Shown: positions 1 through 7,035 of the stretch, in pieces | How the letters are laid out: each line of letters opens with the position of its first letter | Position numbering within the stretch: the first letter of the stretch is position 1 | Assembly: GCF_000758725.1 (NCBI RefSeq) | Contig: NZ_CP009428.1 | Coordinates: 2,728,001-2,792,000, forward strand | Origin: Paenibacillus odorifer | Lineage (GTDB): Bacteria; Bacillota; Bacilli; Paenibacillales; Paenibacillaceae | Direction: 5' to 3' | DNA length: 64,000 bases | Translations under genes and position numbers: made by a program | Notes under the pieces: generated by a model | Seen by the model: only the letters and a program-made list of their open reading frames with translations | Told to the model about the DNA's origin: nothing | Database searches by the model: none

Positions 1-14
1 TAATCTCTTGGACT

Positions 15-293
15 ATGCTGGGGATGTGCGGAGCTTTAATATTTAATGGAGCGGCATTGTATTTGAAAACTAAAGATAAAATGGCTGTGCTATCCTCGAT
101 TGTTGGGATTGTACTGTTAATAGTCAGTCTCGCTTACTCAGTTTCCTTTTTGAAAATTAAAAACAACCTCGTCAACCTTAATGGGTCGGTGGGGCTGTTT
201 TACGTTATTTTCCTTTATATTTATTTCTTTTTCTTCTTTGTGGGTCCGATCTGGCGTCTTACCTTATCGTTCTCATCTACCTCAATAATATAA
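15..293 (+). CDS. possible membrane protein, probably 5'-truncated by the window edge
   Basis: The frame is open from base 3 and has an ATG at 15, so the gene may begin before the window. The translation is strongly hydrophobic, with two or three possible membrane segments and a KTKDK-type charged turn near residue 20. The last third is rich in Phe and Tyr because it lies antisense to a Lys-rich tail encoded on the minus strand (221-394); that part may not be real coding sequence. No family is recognised. I see no ribosome binding site before the ATG at 15, which favours an upstream start. Confidence 0.3.
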   Translation: MLGMCGALIFNGAALYLKTKDKMAVLSSIVGIVLLIVSLAYSVSFLKIKNNLVNLNGSVGLFYVIFLYIYFFFFFVGPIWRLTLSFSSTSII

Positions 294-394
294 ATCTCCT
301 TCACTGTACCGGAGAGAGTAAACCATTCACGCATAGCTTCAACCTCGGTCATCGGTCCTAATATTCGTTTCCCCCTATAACATATAAAAAACAC
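221..394 (-). CDS. small hypothetical protein (57 aa) with Lys-rich tail
   Basis: A GTG start at 394 follows an AAGGAG ribosome binding site by five bases. The 57-residue product has the core MTEVEAMREWFTLSG, then an alternating hydrophobic/acidic strand pattern (EIYIIEVDENDKV), and ends in a run of lysines. The strand-like segment and conventional start make it a better candidate than the plus-strand frame it overlaps. An internal ATG (MTEVEA) is an alternative start. Family and function are not recognised; the basic tail could bind nucleic acid, but that is only inference. Confidence 0.5.
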   Translation of the reverse strand: MFFICYRGKRILGPMTEVEAMREWFTLSGTVKEIYIIEVDENDKVRRQIGPTKKKKK

Positions 395-572
395 TCATAC
401 TCCTTAGTTTGTTTGCGGAAATGCAATAAATGCTTATAAAACAAATTATAAACCTGAGCGATGACTTTGTATGTAATAATTCATGCCTGGCGGGATATTT
501 TTACATTGATTAACGAACGTACGTTTGGTTATAATACAAACAAATGTTCTTATCCTTGGAAGGTGAGTAATT

Positions 573-770
573 ATGCAAATAAGAATCGGTCAAACCATTG
601 AAATAGTGTACCAAGATAAATCAGGTAAGATATCTCAACGTAAAATTGAAGTGAAAGGGATTCGTGGAGAATATATTCGCGCAACTTGCTTATCAACCGG
701 AGCTCCGCGCGTATTTCTGGAGGCTAATATTCTTGCTTGGCAGCCTGTGCAAATGAAGCGACATGCTTAG
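573..770 (+). CDS. stand-alone WYL-like small protein (65 aa)
   Basis: The product is nearly all one beta-rich domain: an I-E-I-V-Y-Q-D strand, a G-K-I-S-Q-R-K-I-E strand, then GIRGEYIRATCL and a basic/hydrophobic APRVFLEANI segment. This order matches the WYL ligand-binding domain, with YIR in place of the usual W-Y-L triplet. WYL domains normally sit at the C-terminus of HTH regulators; here the domain is alone. GGAAGGTGAG precedes the ATG. The gene overlaps the next (763-1071) by 8 bases, so the two are probably translated together, and the following winged-helix protein could supply DNA binding. Family match is by pattern only. Confidence 0.6.
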   Translation: MQIRIGQTIEIVYQDKSGKISQRKIEVKGIRGEYIRATCLSTGAPRVFLEANILAWQPVQMKRHA

Positions 771-1071
771 TGACACCGCCCGAAAGCTACTAATGATCAT
801 GCGCCACTCTGCCGTGCATCATGCTCATATGCCAACTTTACAGGAGTTAGAAATCAAGAGTGGACGGACACCAAGTAAGATCATTAGTGGGCTTAGGGAA
901 TTAGTTAACGAAAAATATATAGAATGGACCCCGCACACTCCACCAGAGAGCGCCCGAATTATTGAAGGCTGGGAAAGGATTGACCCTAGGTTTAAAAAGA
1001 GAAAGTCAGAGCCACAAGAGCTCCAGTGGGGGATAGATGGTAGTAAAACGAATTACTGGACGGACTATTAG
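763..1071 (+). CDS. LexA-like winged-helix DNA-binding protein (102 aa)
   Basis: Residues 1-60 have the helix pattern of a LexA/MarR-type winged helix: a first helix (ARKLLMIMRHSAVHH), then PTLQELEIKSGRTPSKIISGL as helix-turn-helix, then a short wing (KYIEWTPHTPPESARI). No LexA-type protease domain follows. The C-terminus is polar. The start overlaps the end of the WYL-like gene and the stop is 12 bases before the YolD-like gene, so the three form one operon. A role as local regulator in a phage or plasmid remnant is inferred. Confidence 0.6.
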   Translation: MLSDTARKLLMIMRHSAVHHAHMPTLQELEIKSGRTPSKIISGLRELVNEKYIEWTPHTPPESARIIEGWERIDPRFKKRKSEPQELQWGIDGSKTNYWTDY

Positions 1072-1083
1072 GAGGGCAACTTC

Positions 1084-1410
1084 ATGATGAAAAAATTAGA
1101 GAACGTATGGGAGTGTAGCAGAATGATATTGCCCGAACATAAAAACCGGATTATAGATGACAATAATGAGCAGGAACGTCGTGAAAAACCCACTCTAGAT
1201 CTACAGGAGATAGAGCGCTTCGAAAAATTGTTATATCGTTCTATGGAAGAGCACAGCCCGATTACACTCACTCTGTTTGATCCCATGGAGAATATATTAA
1301 AACGAGGTATCGTGATGAAACTGGATAAACAACAGGGAATTAAACTCCGCTGGTCGGAGGATGAGTGGGATTGGTTCAAGATGGAGGATGTTATTGCAAT
1401 AACTACATAA
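1084..1410 (+). CDS. YolD-like protein (108 aa)
   Basis: The N-terminus (MMKKLENVWECSRMILPEH) and the later blocks (LDLQEIERFEKLLYRSMEE, ITLTLFDP, GIVMKLDKQQGIKLRW, FKMEDVIAIT) follow the YolD-like family, in which a short helical N-terminus precedes an Sm-like barrel. In Bacillus phage SPbeta and other elements yolD lies beside uvrX, a Y-family polymerase gene; no uvrX is present here, so this is an orphan copy. GGAGGGCAACTTC precedes the first ATG. Biochemical function is unknown. Confidence 0.75.
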   Translation: MMKKLENVWECSRMILPEHKNRIIDDNNEQERREKPTLDLQEIERFEKLLYRSMEEHSPITLTLFDPMENILKRGIVMKLDKQQGIKLRWSEDEWDWFKMEDVIAITT

Positions 1411-1420
1411 TTCACTTAAT

Positions 1421-1450
1421 AAAAAACAGGTTAGGAGCAATCTCCTAACC
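1421..1450 (-). terminator. rho-independent terminator after the TPR/peptide pair
   Basis: On the minus strand a perfect 9-bp stem (GGTTAGGAG / CTCCTAACC) with a 4-base loop is followed by TGTTTTTT. It lies 18 bases after the stop of the exported peptide gene and ends that transcript. Confidence 0.85.
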
Positions 1451-1468
1451 CGCGCTGTACTTCTGATA

Positions 1469-1576
1469 TTAATGTTCTGCTCCGTGGAATAAGACCACTG
1501 GTGAGGTACTTGGCAGTGCTGGCGCAATGCTGACGATAGTGAGGACCAACAATAAAGAGACGGCAAATTTTTTCAC
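1469..1576 (-). CDS. 35-aa exported pro-peptide, Phr-like, coupled to the TPR protein
   Basis: The GTG start overlaps the TGA stop of the upstream TPR gene (GTGA), the layout typical of rap-phr and other RRNPP receptor-peptide pairs. The product starts VKK, has a hydrophobic core (FAVSLLLVLTIVSIA), then APALPSTS and a C-terminal tail SPVVLFHGAEH. This is a classic signal peptide followed by a short mature region that could be processed to a signalling peptide of about 5-10 residues. The gene ends just before a strong terminator. The exact mature peptide cannot be read from the sequence. Confidence 0.75.
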   Translation of the reverse strand: MKKFAVSLLLVLTIVSIAPALPSTSPVVLFHGAEH

Positions 1577-2409
1577 AGAGACTCAACCCTTTCTTTGAAA
1601 TTTATTATTTTCTCTTCAAAATCTTTAATCTGAGTAGCATCAGCACATGAACGTAATGATTCGAAGTATACTACTGCTTGTTTAAAGATTTTATCAGAGT
1701 TTGTGACCTCTGCAGAATCTAATAATTTCATGCTATATTTGATAGCTGTATTATAATCTTGAATTTTTGTTTTATATCTGATCATATTAATAAAAAAAGT
1801 TTCTTGGTAGGAATTTATTATAATTTCATCAGCAGCGGTATCCTCAAATTTTGAAATTCTATTAGAGAAAAGAGCTAAATGAGATTCAATGTTTAAATCA
1901 AAATTAGTAGCTGCCTTTAACAAAGTTATTAGTCCTGGTAGAACTTCTTTAGAGTTGGATAAAAGGAACGAAACATAGCGATCTATGAATTGAATATTTC
2001 CAGAAAGCACTTCTACTTCTAAAAGATTTGGTTCTGATATGTACTTATAATAGGCTACCTCATTTAATCCTTCAGCATCTAATCCCTTGAACCAACTCAA
2101 ATCGCTATAAGCTTTAATGTAAGTTCGAGCTTTATCATAATTTTCAATTTCTTTGTGGGCTAGTCCCAACATAAGCAAGCTGTATCCATAATAATAAATT
2201 AAAGGTCGTTGGTGTTTTAGTTCCAGTTCATTATTGTGTGTGTAATTATTATAAATTTGAGTTATTCGGTTGAAAAAGGTATCTGCTAGTTTTAGAAGAT
2301 TGGGCCAGCTTTCAAAAGAATATATCATTTTAAGAACTTTTACGGCTGGATCAAGATCTAGAAGATTTATATCTAAATCTAAATCGATATTTCCATCCAA
2401 CAGCCTCAC
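1573..2409 (-). CDS. TPR-type RRNPP-like peptide receptor lacking an obvious HTH (278 aa)
   Basis: The whole protein is helical and resembles the C-terminal TPR region of Paenibacillus Xre-TPR regulators: IYYYGYSLLMLGLAHKEIEN, KARTYIKAYSDLSWF, then further paired helices to residue 278. Those relatives usually carry an N-terminal helix-turn-helix of about 60-70 residues; here the frame starts with an acidic segment (DGNIDLDLDINLLDLDP) and no HTH is visible. It may therefore act like Rap, by protein contact, or be truncated. It is followed by an overlapping exported peptide gene. A TTGACC-17-TATAAT promoter lies just upstream. The GTG start at 2409 has only a weak ribosome binding site (AAAGG). 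Confidence 0.65.
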   Translation of the reverse strand: MRLLDGNIDLDLDINLLDLDPAVKVLKMIYSFESWPNLLKLADTFFNRITQIYNNYTHNNELELKHQRPLIYYYGYSLLMLGLAHKEIENYDKARTYIKAYSDLSWFKGLDAEGLNEVAYYKYISEPNLLEVEVLSGNIQFIDRYVSFLLSNSKEVLPGLITLLKAATNFDLNIESHLALFSNRISKFEDTAADEIIINSYQETFFINMIRYKTKIQDYNTAIKYSMKLLDSAEVTNSDKIFKQAVVYFESLRSCADATQIKDFEEKIINFKERVESL

Positions 2410-2424
2410 CTGCCTTTATTTTAC

Positions 2425-2466
2425 ATAATATACCTGTATTATACAATGTAATCAATAGATGGTCAA
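2425..2466 (-). promoter_or_regulatory. sigma-A promoter and palindrome before the TPR/peptide operon
   Basis: On the minus strand TTGACC (2466-2461) and TATAAT (2443-2438) are separated by 17 bases. The -10 box overlaps an inverted repeat (ATAATA at 2425-2430 with TATTAT at 2437-2442), a plausible operator for self-regulation. Binding by the TPR protein is unlikely if it truly lacks an HTH. Confidence 0.65.
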
Positions 2467-2587
2467 TTAAGTGCTCCATATAAAAAATAGATGATTAATA
2501 GGGACCAATAAAGTAAATCTATCCATTATTGCGCCATGATGTGTGCCTGGGTAAGCTTTGGCCCGATGGCACTGACACGTACTGCGT

Positions 2588-2728
2588 ATGGCTAGGTTTA
2601 TTAAGGGAAGTGAGACGTTCGGGGTAAATCTACTGTCTAGTGAATATTTCGTCAGTAAGCGAGAGCCCGCGACCCAAGCGGTCGCGCTCCCGTATTTCCG
2701 AGTTATTTTCGTCGAGGTATTGAAGTAA
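2588..2728 (+). CDS. weak candidate small ORF (46 aa)
   Basis: An ATG-initiated frame in a more GC-rich patch (2500-2760) encodes a protein-like sequence starting MARFIKGSETFGVNLLSSEY. The patch is compositionally unlike its AT-rich surroundings. No ribosome binding site is visible and no family is recognised, so it may be a fragment of a longer lost gene. Confidence 0.2.
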   Translation: MARFIKGSETFGVNLLSSEYFVSKREPATQAVALPYFRVIFVEVLK

Positions 2729-2771
2729 CGGAAACGGAACGCTGGGCTGGTGAGGTATGGTAGTAGTAGAA

Positions 2772-2978
2772 TTACCGCTCTAGATGACCACATAAAAAGT
2801 CATATAGATTATGTAATGCCTCAAGAATAGCAGCAGCTACGACATAAACTAAAAGGTTGCTATTGATTAAATCATTTACCGTATTATGTTTTGTGAGTAC
2901 AAACTGAAAGAATGTGTACATCGCAATTGTTGCATATGCCGCAACCTTGGAAATATTAAATAACTTATCAAAGATCAT
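2772..2978 (-). CDS. small two-helix membrane protein (68-73 aa)
   Basis: Two hydrophobic segments (KVAAYATIAMYTFFQFVL and LLVYVVAAAILEALHNLY) are separated by a short polar loop, giving a holin-like size and layout, but no family is recognised. AAGGAGG lies upstream. A GTG at 2993 overlaps that site and cannot use it; the ATG at 2978 (spacing 13) or a CTG at 2984 (spacing 7) are the usable starts. Location in a phage-type region makes a small holin possible, but there is no lysis enzyme nearby. Confidence 0.45.
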   Translation of the reverse strand: MIFDKLFNISKVAAYATIAMYTFFQFVLTKHNTVNDLINSNLLVYVVAAAILEALHNLYDFLCGHLER

Positions 2979-3047
2979 TAACAGTGCGTCCACCTCCTTA
3001 AGGAATAAATATTATCAATAAATACCTAATTTGAATATCTGTAAACA

Positions 3048-3143
3048 GAAGCCCAGAGCTGCTGGCAGAAGGCGGTTAAGCTCGATCCGGAATCGGCTGT
3101 GTCGAGATTTTATCTAGCTATCTTTTCGGTAAAGAGGTGTTAA
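3048..3143 (+). pseudogene. fragment of a TPR protein
   Basis: A 31-codon frame reads EAQSCWQKAVKLDPESAVSR and continues RFYLAIFS, the pattern of one tetratricopeptide repeat (aromatic-K-A-x-x-L-D-P). It has no start codon and a stop directly upstream. This is a relic, unrelated to the intact TPR gene at 1573-2409. Confidence 0.4.
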
Positions 3144-3153
3144 TTTACTGGTT

Positions 3154-3190
3154 TCAAAAAAAGAGGCTAGGAGAGTCTGTCTAGCCCTCT
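3154..3190 (-). terminator. hairpin with minus-strand T-run
   Basis: AGAGGCTAG (3162-3170) pairs with CTAGCCCTCT (3181-3190), preceded on the plus strand by seven A's, so it would act on minus-strand transcription. A second terminator at 3269-3293 already serves the GNAT gene. Confidence 0.45.
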
Positions 3191-3268
3191 ACGTTTGGAA
3201 GATGTGACAACAGTTGCTCTACTTAATACACAGTACGCATTTAGTTGAGCAACGTGAAGTAAATAAAA

Positions 3269-3293
3269 GGCCTACACCATAAAAATGTAGGCC
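3269..3293 (-). terminator. terminator of the GNAT gene
   Basis: GGCCTACA and TGTAGGCC form a perfect 8-bp stem followed on the minus strand by TTTTATTT, 14 bases after the acetyltransferase stop. Confidence 0.75.
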
Positions 3294-3306
3294 CACCCAT
3301 TAAAAG

Positions 3307-3837
3307 TTACTCTGTTACTAATTTTGAGAAAATGCTTAAATCAATAAACTTTCCTTTGGACTTTTCGCACTTTCTCATTGTTCCTTCGAATGTATAGTTT
3401 AACTTTTGCAAAACTCTTATGGAATTATTGTTTTCGGGTTCGACTTTTGCTTCTATCCTGTTGAAATTTAAAGTGTTGAACGCATAATCCATCAGAGATT
3501 GAATGGCCTCAGGAGCATATCCCTTGCCCCAATAATCTTTACTAATATCGTATCCAATCTCTGCTTTAGCGTTTGAAGAATCTATAGAATTATAACCGCA
3601 GGAACCAATTATGCGATTTGATTCTAACTCGATTATGGAATAACGAATAGCTTTGCTTTCCAAAGACAGGTTATTAAGAATTTTAATCATTTCTACTGCT
3701 TGGCTTTCCTCAGTGAAACTATTGATATTCATAAACTTTGTAACCTCAGGATCAGACCAAATGTTAAACAAACTAGCAGAGTCAGATAATTTCATTTTTC
3801 TTAATTTTAGTCTTTTGGTTTGTATTTCTGTAATCAA
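3307..3837 (-). CDS. GNAT family N-acetyltransferase, RimJ/RimL type (176 aa)
   Basis: The N-terminus (TKRLKLRKMKLSDSASLFNIW) is typical of the RimJ/RimL acetyltransferase_3 group. The acetyl-CoA site is seen as GYDISKDYWGKGYAPEAI at about residues 95-112, with the W-G-K-G-Y-A motif intact, and a C-terminal N-x-x-S-I-R-V-L-Q-K-L-N-Y block. Length fits the family. The start is TTG at 3837, seven bases after GGAGGT. Substrate could be a protein N-terminus or a small amine; it cannot be told from sequence. It has its own terminator and stands alone. Confidence 0.85.
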   Translation of the reverse strand: MITEIQTKRLKLRKMKLSDSASLFNIWSDPEVTKFMNINSFTEESQAVEMIKILNNLSLESKAIRYSIIELESNRIIGSCGYNSIDSSNAKAEIGYDISKDYWGKGYAPEAIQSLMDYAFNTLNFNRIEAKVEPENNNSIRVLQKLNYTFEGTMRKCEKSKGKFIDLSIFSKLVTE

Positions 3838-3950
3838 TATATTACCTCCATTATCTATTTATTTTGGGGTTAAGATATCGATATCTGCGCATAGTTCAGT
3901 CCCTTCAATATTTAATTCAACACTATTATAACGTAAGAGTTTTTTTATGT

Positions 3951-4030
3951 CACAGTACGAAGATACAGATCATTAAAGGAGTAGGAGTATCTTTCCAAAG
4001 GTTATGACGAAGTAGAAGCCTATTGCGCAT
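3951..4030. repeat. diverged 80-bp repeat, copy 1 (partner at 8218-8297)
   Basis: Shares CACAGTACGAAGATAC at its left and AAAGGTTATGACG-AGTAGA-TATTGCG at its right with 8218-8297; the middle differs. The two copies are direct repeats about 4.3 kb apart in the decayed region. Confidence 0.6.
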
Positions 4031-4281
4031 CAGGGAAGAGAAGGTCGTCGTTTTGATAACGAAATGATGTTTTTATCCTTATCATCACCATGGTCCGCAT
4101 TTTCTTCTATCTCTTTTTTCTCATCGTGAAACTCAACAGGAGATTGGGCCGTGATGTAGTCAAATGGAGTGTAATTATTATTTGGTAATTTTCTTGTAAG
4201 GATTACCTTTACAATGATGATTCCTAATGAGAGATAGAAAATCGCGCCTACTCCAGCCAACATGAATAGTACTAATCTCAT
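4030..4281 (-). CDS. small membrane protein with YTPFDY motif (83 aa)
   Basis: One N-terminal membrane helix (LVLFMLAGVGAIFYLSLGII) continues into VKVILTRK, then NNNYTPFDYITAQSPVEF and an acidic, polar tail. The YTP-containing motif after a single helix recalls small Bacillales proteins filed under DUF3951; I recall this and could not check it. A GTG nine bases upstream is in frame, but the ATG at 4281 is better placed after AAAGGCGGTG. Function unknown. Confidence 0.6.
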   Translation of the reverse strand: MRLVLFMLAGVGAIFYLSLGIIIVKVILTRKLPNNNYTPFDYITAQSPVEFHDEKKEIEENADHGDDKDKNIISLSKRRPSLP

Positions 4282-4488
4282 TGTTAACACCGCCTTTGTT
4301 TGATTTTATAATCAAATGTTAATATTTACAAGAATCAGGCTGCTGAGTACTATTCATTCGACTGAGATTTGATGCACAGTAGGAAATGCTTGGGCCACTA
4401 GATTTTACAAATGGTGGAACCTTCGAACATACGGATGAAGTGTAGCACAATAGTCATACCTACAATAAATATTAATTACTTTAAAGCA

Positions 4489-4652
4489 TCACAGAAAGGT
4501 TGTTTTACAGACACCATACTCATATGGATATCCGATCTCATCTTTAAATGTAACCTCTGCACCATATCGACAGATACTGCTCTTAGAGACAGAACCTTTA
4601 ATGTTGTATATTTCATCTACTGTGCTTCTTGGTAATAAGATAGGTTTTTAGA
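4489..4652 (-). pseudogene. minus-strand gene remnant
   Basis: A minus-strand frame reads STVDEIYNIKGSVSKSSICR and continues YGAEVTFKDEIGYPYEYG with a stop at 4489. Amino-acid composition is protein-like but there is no start codon: a stop precedes it at about 4655. The plus strand here is open too but gives low-quality sequence. Not assigned to a family. Confidence 0.35.
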
Positions 4653-4830
4653 TATATCAGTTTCTAACGGTAAGACCAATTTTTATGTAGTTACTACATT
4701 GAATAATAATGGAAAGTTAAGTTTCAAACGAAGCATCAGCTACCCCTCAGAAGGCAGATCAACCTGAACCAGAACCATCTGATGTTCGCGCAATACTCAC
4801 AATTACATTAATAACTGGTCTTGAAAAAGT
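4639..4830 (+). pseudogene. plus-strand gene remnant with a frameshift
   Basis: One frame reads DISVSNGKTNFYVVTTLNNN and GKLSFKR up to about 4726. A second frame continues EASATPQKADQPEPEPSDVR and AILTITLITGLEKV to about 4830. The joined reading looks like a single protein interrupted by a +1 shift near 4724. No start codon is seen. Family not recognised. Confidence 0.35.
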
Positions 4831-4878
4831 CAGTGTGGCGGCGGTGCCCCGACTGCTGTATTTCTGTAACGTTTCCGC

Positions 4879-5964
4879 TTAATTGGCTTTGTCAGAAGCT
4901 TCATAGATTAGGCAACGAAGGGTCTGATCGGGATAGCGGAACTCCGCGATATAGCTACTTCCATCTTCCAACAACAGTTTAACATCCACCATTCCGCGTT
5001 TGTTGTTAAACTCGGTGTCGGTTAGATAAGCTTTGACAATGGTTCTTGTTTCTCCCTGTTTGTCCGTGATGACCTGCACGGCTTTATTAATCCAACTGGC
5101 ATCCTTCTGGATGGTGCCGGCTGCGTCGTCGTCGATGGGAGTTCTCTTCAGTGCCAAATTAATGGCTGTCGTATCCTCTACGACACCGGTTGTTGCATTA
5201 ATCAACACATCATATTCCCAGAATACCTCGCCTGATCCGAGCAGGGTAAGATTCTTGTAAGGAGCAAAATGAACTGTCCAGGTTGGACGTTTGTTTAGTC
5301 CCAGCTCAATCAGCATTCCCGATGTTTTTAGCTTGGACACGTCGGCATCGAACAGCTTGCGCACACTGTCAGAGGCCAGTGCCTCAGCTTCAACCTGGCT
5401 GATTTTCTGAGGCTGAAGCTGAGGCACAGTCGGATTTCGTTTGGACACGAAGTAATTCACCCGGTAGTACCAGTCAATCAGCTGTAACAGTTCCTCATCA
5501 GTCATACTCCTCTCCGGGTAGGTGTACGTATTGGTTTCTAAATCTAGATACATATCTGCTTGTCCAGCCTTTAACGGCAGCTGCTGCTTGGGGCGGAGGC
5601 CGTCATACACATACTTATCGTCCAACACTTGTCTGCGGTTGATTTCGGATTCGGTTTGTTCCCGACCTGAAATATGGGGATCTTCTGCCTTGTCTATAAA
5701 GTCATAGATTTGCTGGATTTGCGCCGCTGTCATCTGTTGATACAGGTCTTGTTGTATGGTGGATACCGGCGCCGGCGCCTCCACCTTTAGCACGGGTATC
5801 GTGCTTTCGCTCAAAGCCAGCCGGTTACTGCCCTGAATTGACGAACTGTTCTTGGCGAAAACTACGGAATTCATCAGGCTAGGGACGATCAGAGCACTGG
5901 CTGCAAGCACACCAGCTGAAAACACGATAACAACTAATGTAGCGAACCGCTTTTTCTTGTTCAA
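4879..5964 (-). CDS. membrane-anchored extracytoplasmic protein (361 aa)
   Basis: A short basic N-terminus (NKKKR) is followed by one hydrophobic helix (FATLVVIVFSAGVLAASAL), then a large polar domain, so it is exported and probably membrane-tethered. The C-terminal half has a PepSY-like feel (KISQVEAEALASDSVRKL, then a VLINATTGVVEDT strand), but this is not certain. The start is best placed at TTG 5964, seven bases after GGAGGT; an ATG five codons upstream overlaps that site. The middle (residues 60-170) is rich in Gln and Asp/Glu. Function unknown. It is longer and better preserved than its neighbours. Confidence 0.7.
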   Translation of the reverse strand: MNKKKRFATLVVIVFSAGVLAASALIVPSLMNSVVFAKNSSSIQGSNRLALSESTIPVLKVEAPAPVSTIQQDLYQQMTAAQIQQIYDFIDKAEDPHISGREQTESEINRRQVLDDKYVYDGLRPKQQLPLKAGQADMYLDLETNTYTYPERSMTDEELLQLIDWYYRVNYFVSKRNPTVPQLQPQKISQVEAEALASDSVRKLFDADVSKLKTSGMLIELGLNKRPTWTVHFAPYKNLTLLGSGEVFWEYDVLINATTGVVEDTTAINLALKRTPIDDDAAGTIQKDASWINKAVQVITDKQGETRTIVKAYLTDTEFNNKRGMVDVKLLLEDGSSYIAEFRYPDQTLRCLIYEASDKAN

Positions 5965-6206
5965 TCGGATTACCTCCATTGGGATCTAAGATGATGAATC
6001 TTTATACATCTTAACACCAAGTTATTATAGAATTAGGAGGATAGTTGTTATGGAGTTGTAAAAAGATCGGATACTTCCCCTTCACCAAGGACAGTCAGGA
6101 GTTAATCTCAATTTTGTCCACGTTCTTCTTCAAGAGCCACAGCTACAATGCAAGAAGTGTCTTTACAATAAAGATGTGCCAGAAGCGGGAAGTGTTTACT
6201 TAGTGT

Positions 6207-6341
6207 CGTATTTACATCGATGTGATTAGTCATAACTTTTCACCTAATTGGAAGTATGATTCGTGGGATAATTACATGAACAACAATAAAGTTATTAAGA
6301 AGGACTTTAAAGCAGAAAAACGATTGGTTGCGAAGAAATAG
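6207..6341 (+). pseudogene. C-terminal gene fragment
   Basis: A 44-codon frame reads RIYIDVISHNFSPNWKYDSW and continues to KRLVAKK and a TAG stop. It has no start. Just upstream another frame (GSVYLVSYL) suggests a frameshift at about 6205. Not assigned to a family. Confidence 0.4.
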
Positions 6342-6372
6342 ATAGTTCGGAGAACAAGCAGTTTTTGTACTG

Positions 6373-6621
6373 ATGAACAATAAAGATTTTCAATACAGAG
6401 AGACATACTTTATTGTGGGGAATCCAGCAACTCTATGGATACTCATACTTGGATTGGTTTCGTTTGGAACAAGATCCAATAGGTCATCTTATGGATTATG
6501 GTGGGATTGTAGAGGGGGATACACCGGATCTATTAAACTAGCTGGATCTCATTTTGTTTGGGAGTGATTTGAATTTAGAGCATGCATTAAATAACCTACG
6601 ATATCACACTTCTTTAATCCG
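6373..6621 (+). pseudogene. degraded gene with frameshift and in-frame amber stop
   Basis: The ATG frame (MNNKDFQYRETYFIVGNPAT) breaks near 6435. A second frame then reads YSYLDWFRLEQDPIGHLMDY, GGIVEGDTPDLLN, a TAG at 6539-6541, and LDLILFGSDLNLEHALNNLR. The pieces fit one lost protein. No family recognised. Confidence 0.4.
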
Positions 6622-6789
6622 TTTGATCGCCCAAGAAGGAAAAGAAAATAAACCACTCTTAGTTCTTATTGTGAAGTAACCTGAAGAGTCGCTCTCCTGA
6701 CAAAAACCAACATATGTCTCTCCACTGACTAAATGTATTTGTAGTTGTAATTCTGTTTCAATTGCGTGAAAAATCAGTGTGAGATTCAT
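6604..6789 (-). CDS. small Sm-like barrel protein (61 aa)
   Basis: The product is short and beta-rich: LQIHLVSGETYVGFCQESD, then GYFTIRTKSGLFSFPSWAIK and IKEV. This strand pattern resembles an Sm-like or host-factor barrel. The start is ATG at 6789 after AAGGGGGC; a longer upstream extension lacks a ribosome binding site. No partner gene is adjacent. Function unknown. Confidence 0.5.
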   Translation of the reverse strand: MNLTLIFHAIETELQLQIHLVSGETYVGFCQESDSSGYFTIRTKSGLFSFPSWAIKRIKEV

Positions 6790-6920
6790 ATTAAAGCCCC
6801 CTTGCATAAGATGATTATATTCATAAAATACCCACTTCATTGTTAATGAACGCAAAATAGTTGACAATTGACAATGTTGTAATATTTTAAGCGTGATTTT
6901 GGCATAAGCATGTCTATAAC

Positions 6921-6958
6921 AAATACCCCGTCAATCACTTAAGGTTGATGGGGTATTT
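6921..6958 (-). terminator. strong bidirectional terminator
   Basis: AAATACCCC...GGGGTATTT forms a 9-bp perfect stem with extra TCAA/TTGA pairing above it. It lies 3' of the decayed dapA-like gene and 5' of the Sm-like gene on the same strand. Confidence 0.75.
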
Positions 6959-7035
6959 GTTATATTGATGAAAACTAACGATCCTTACCAGTGTTATAGA
7001 GCAGCATATATACTTCCCAATGAATTATATTAAGT

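Noticed and set aside
2467..2793. 108-codon minus-strand frame
   Set aside because: Poor composition (many Arg, Ser, Cys), no start signal, and the plus strand gives a more protein-like reading over part of it.
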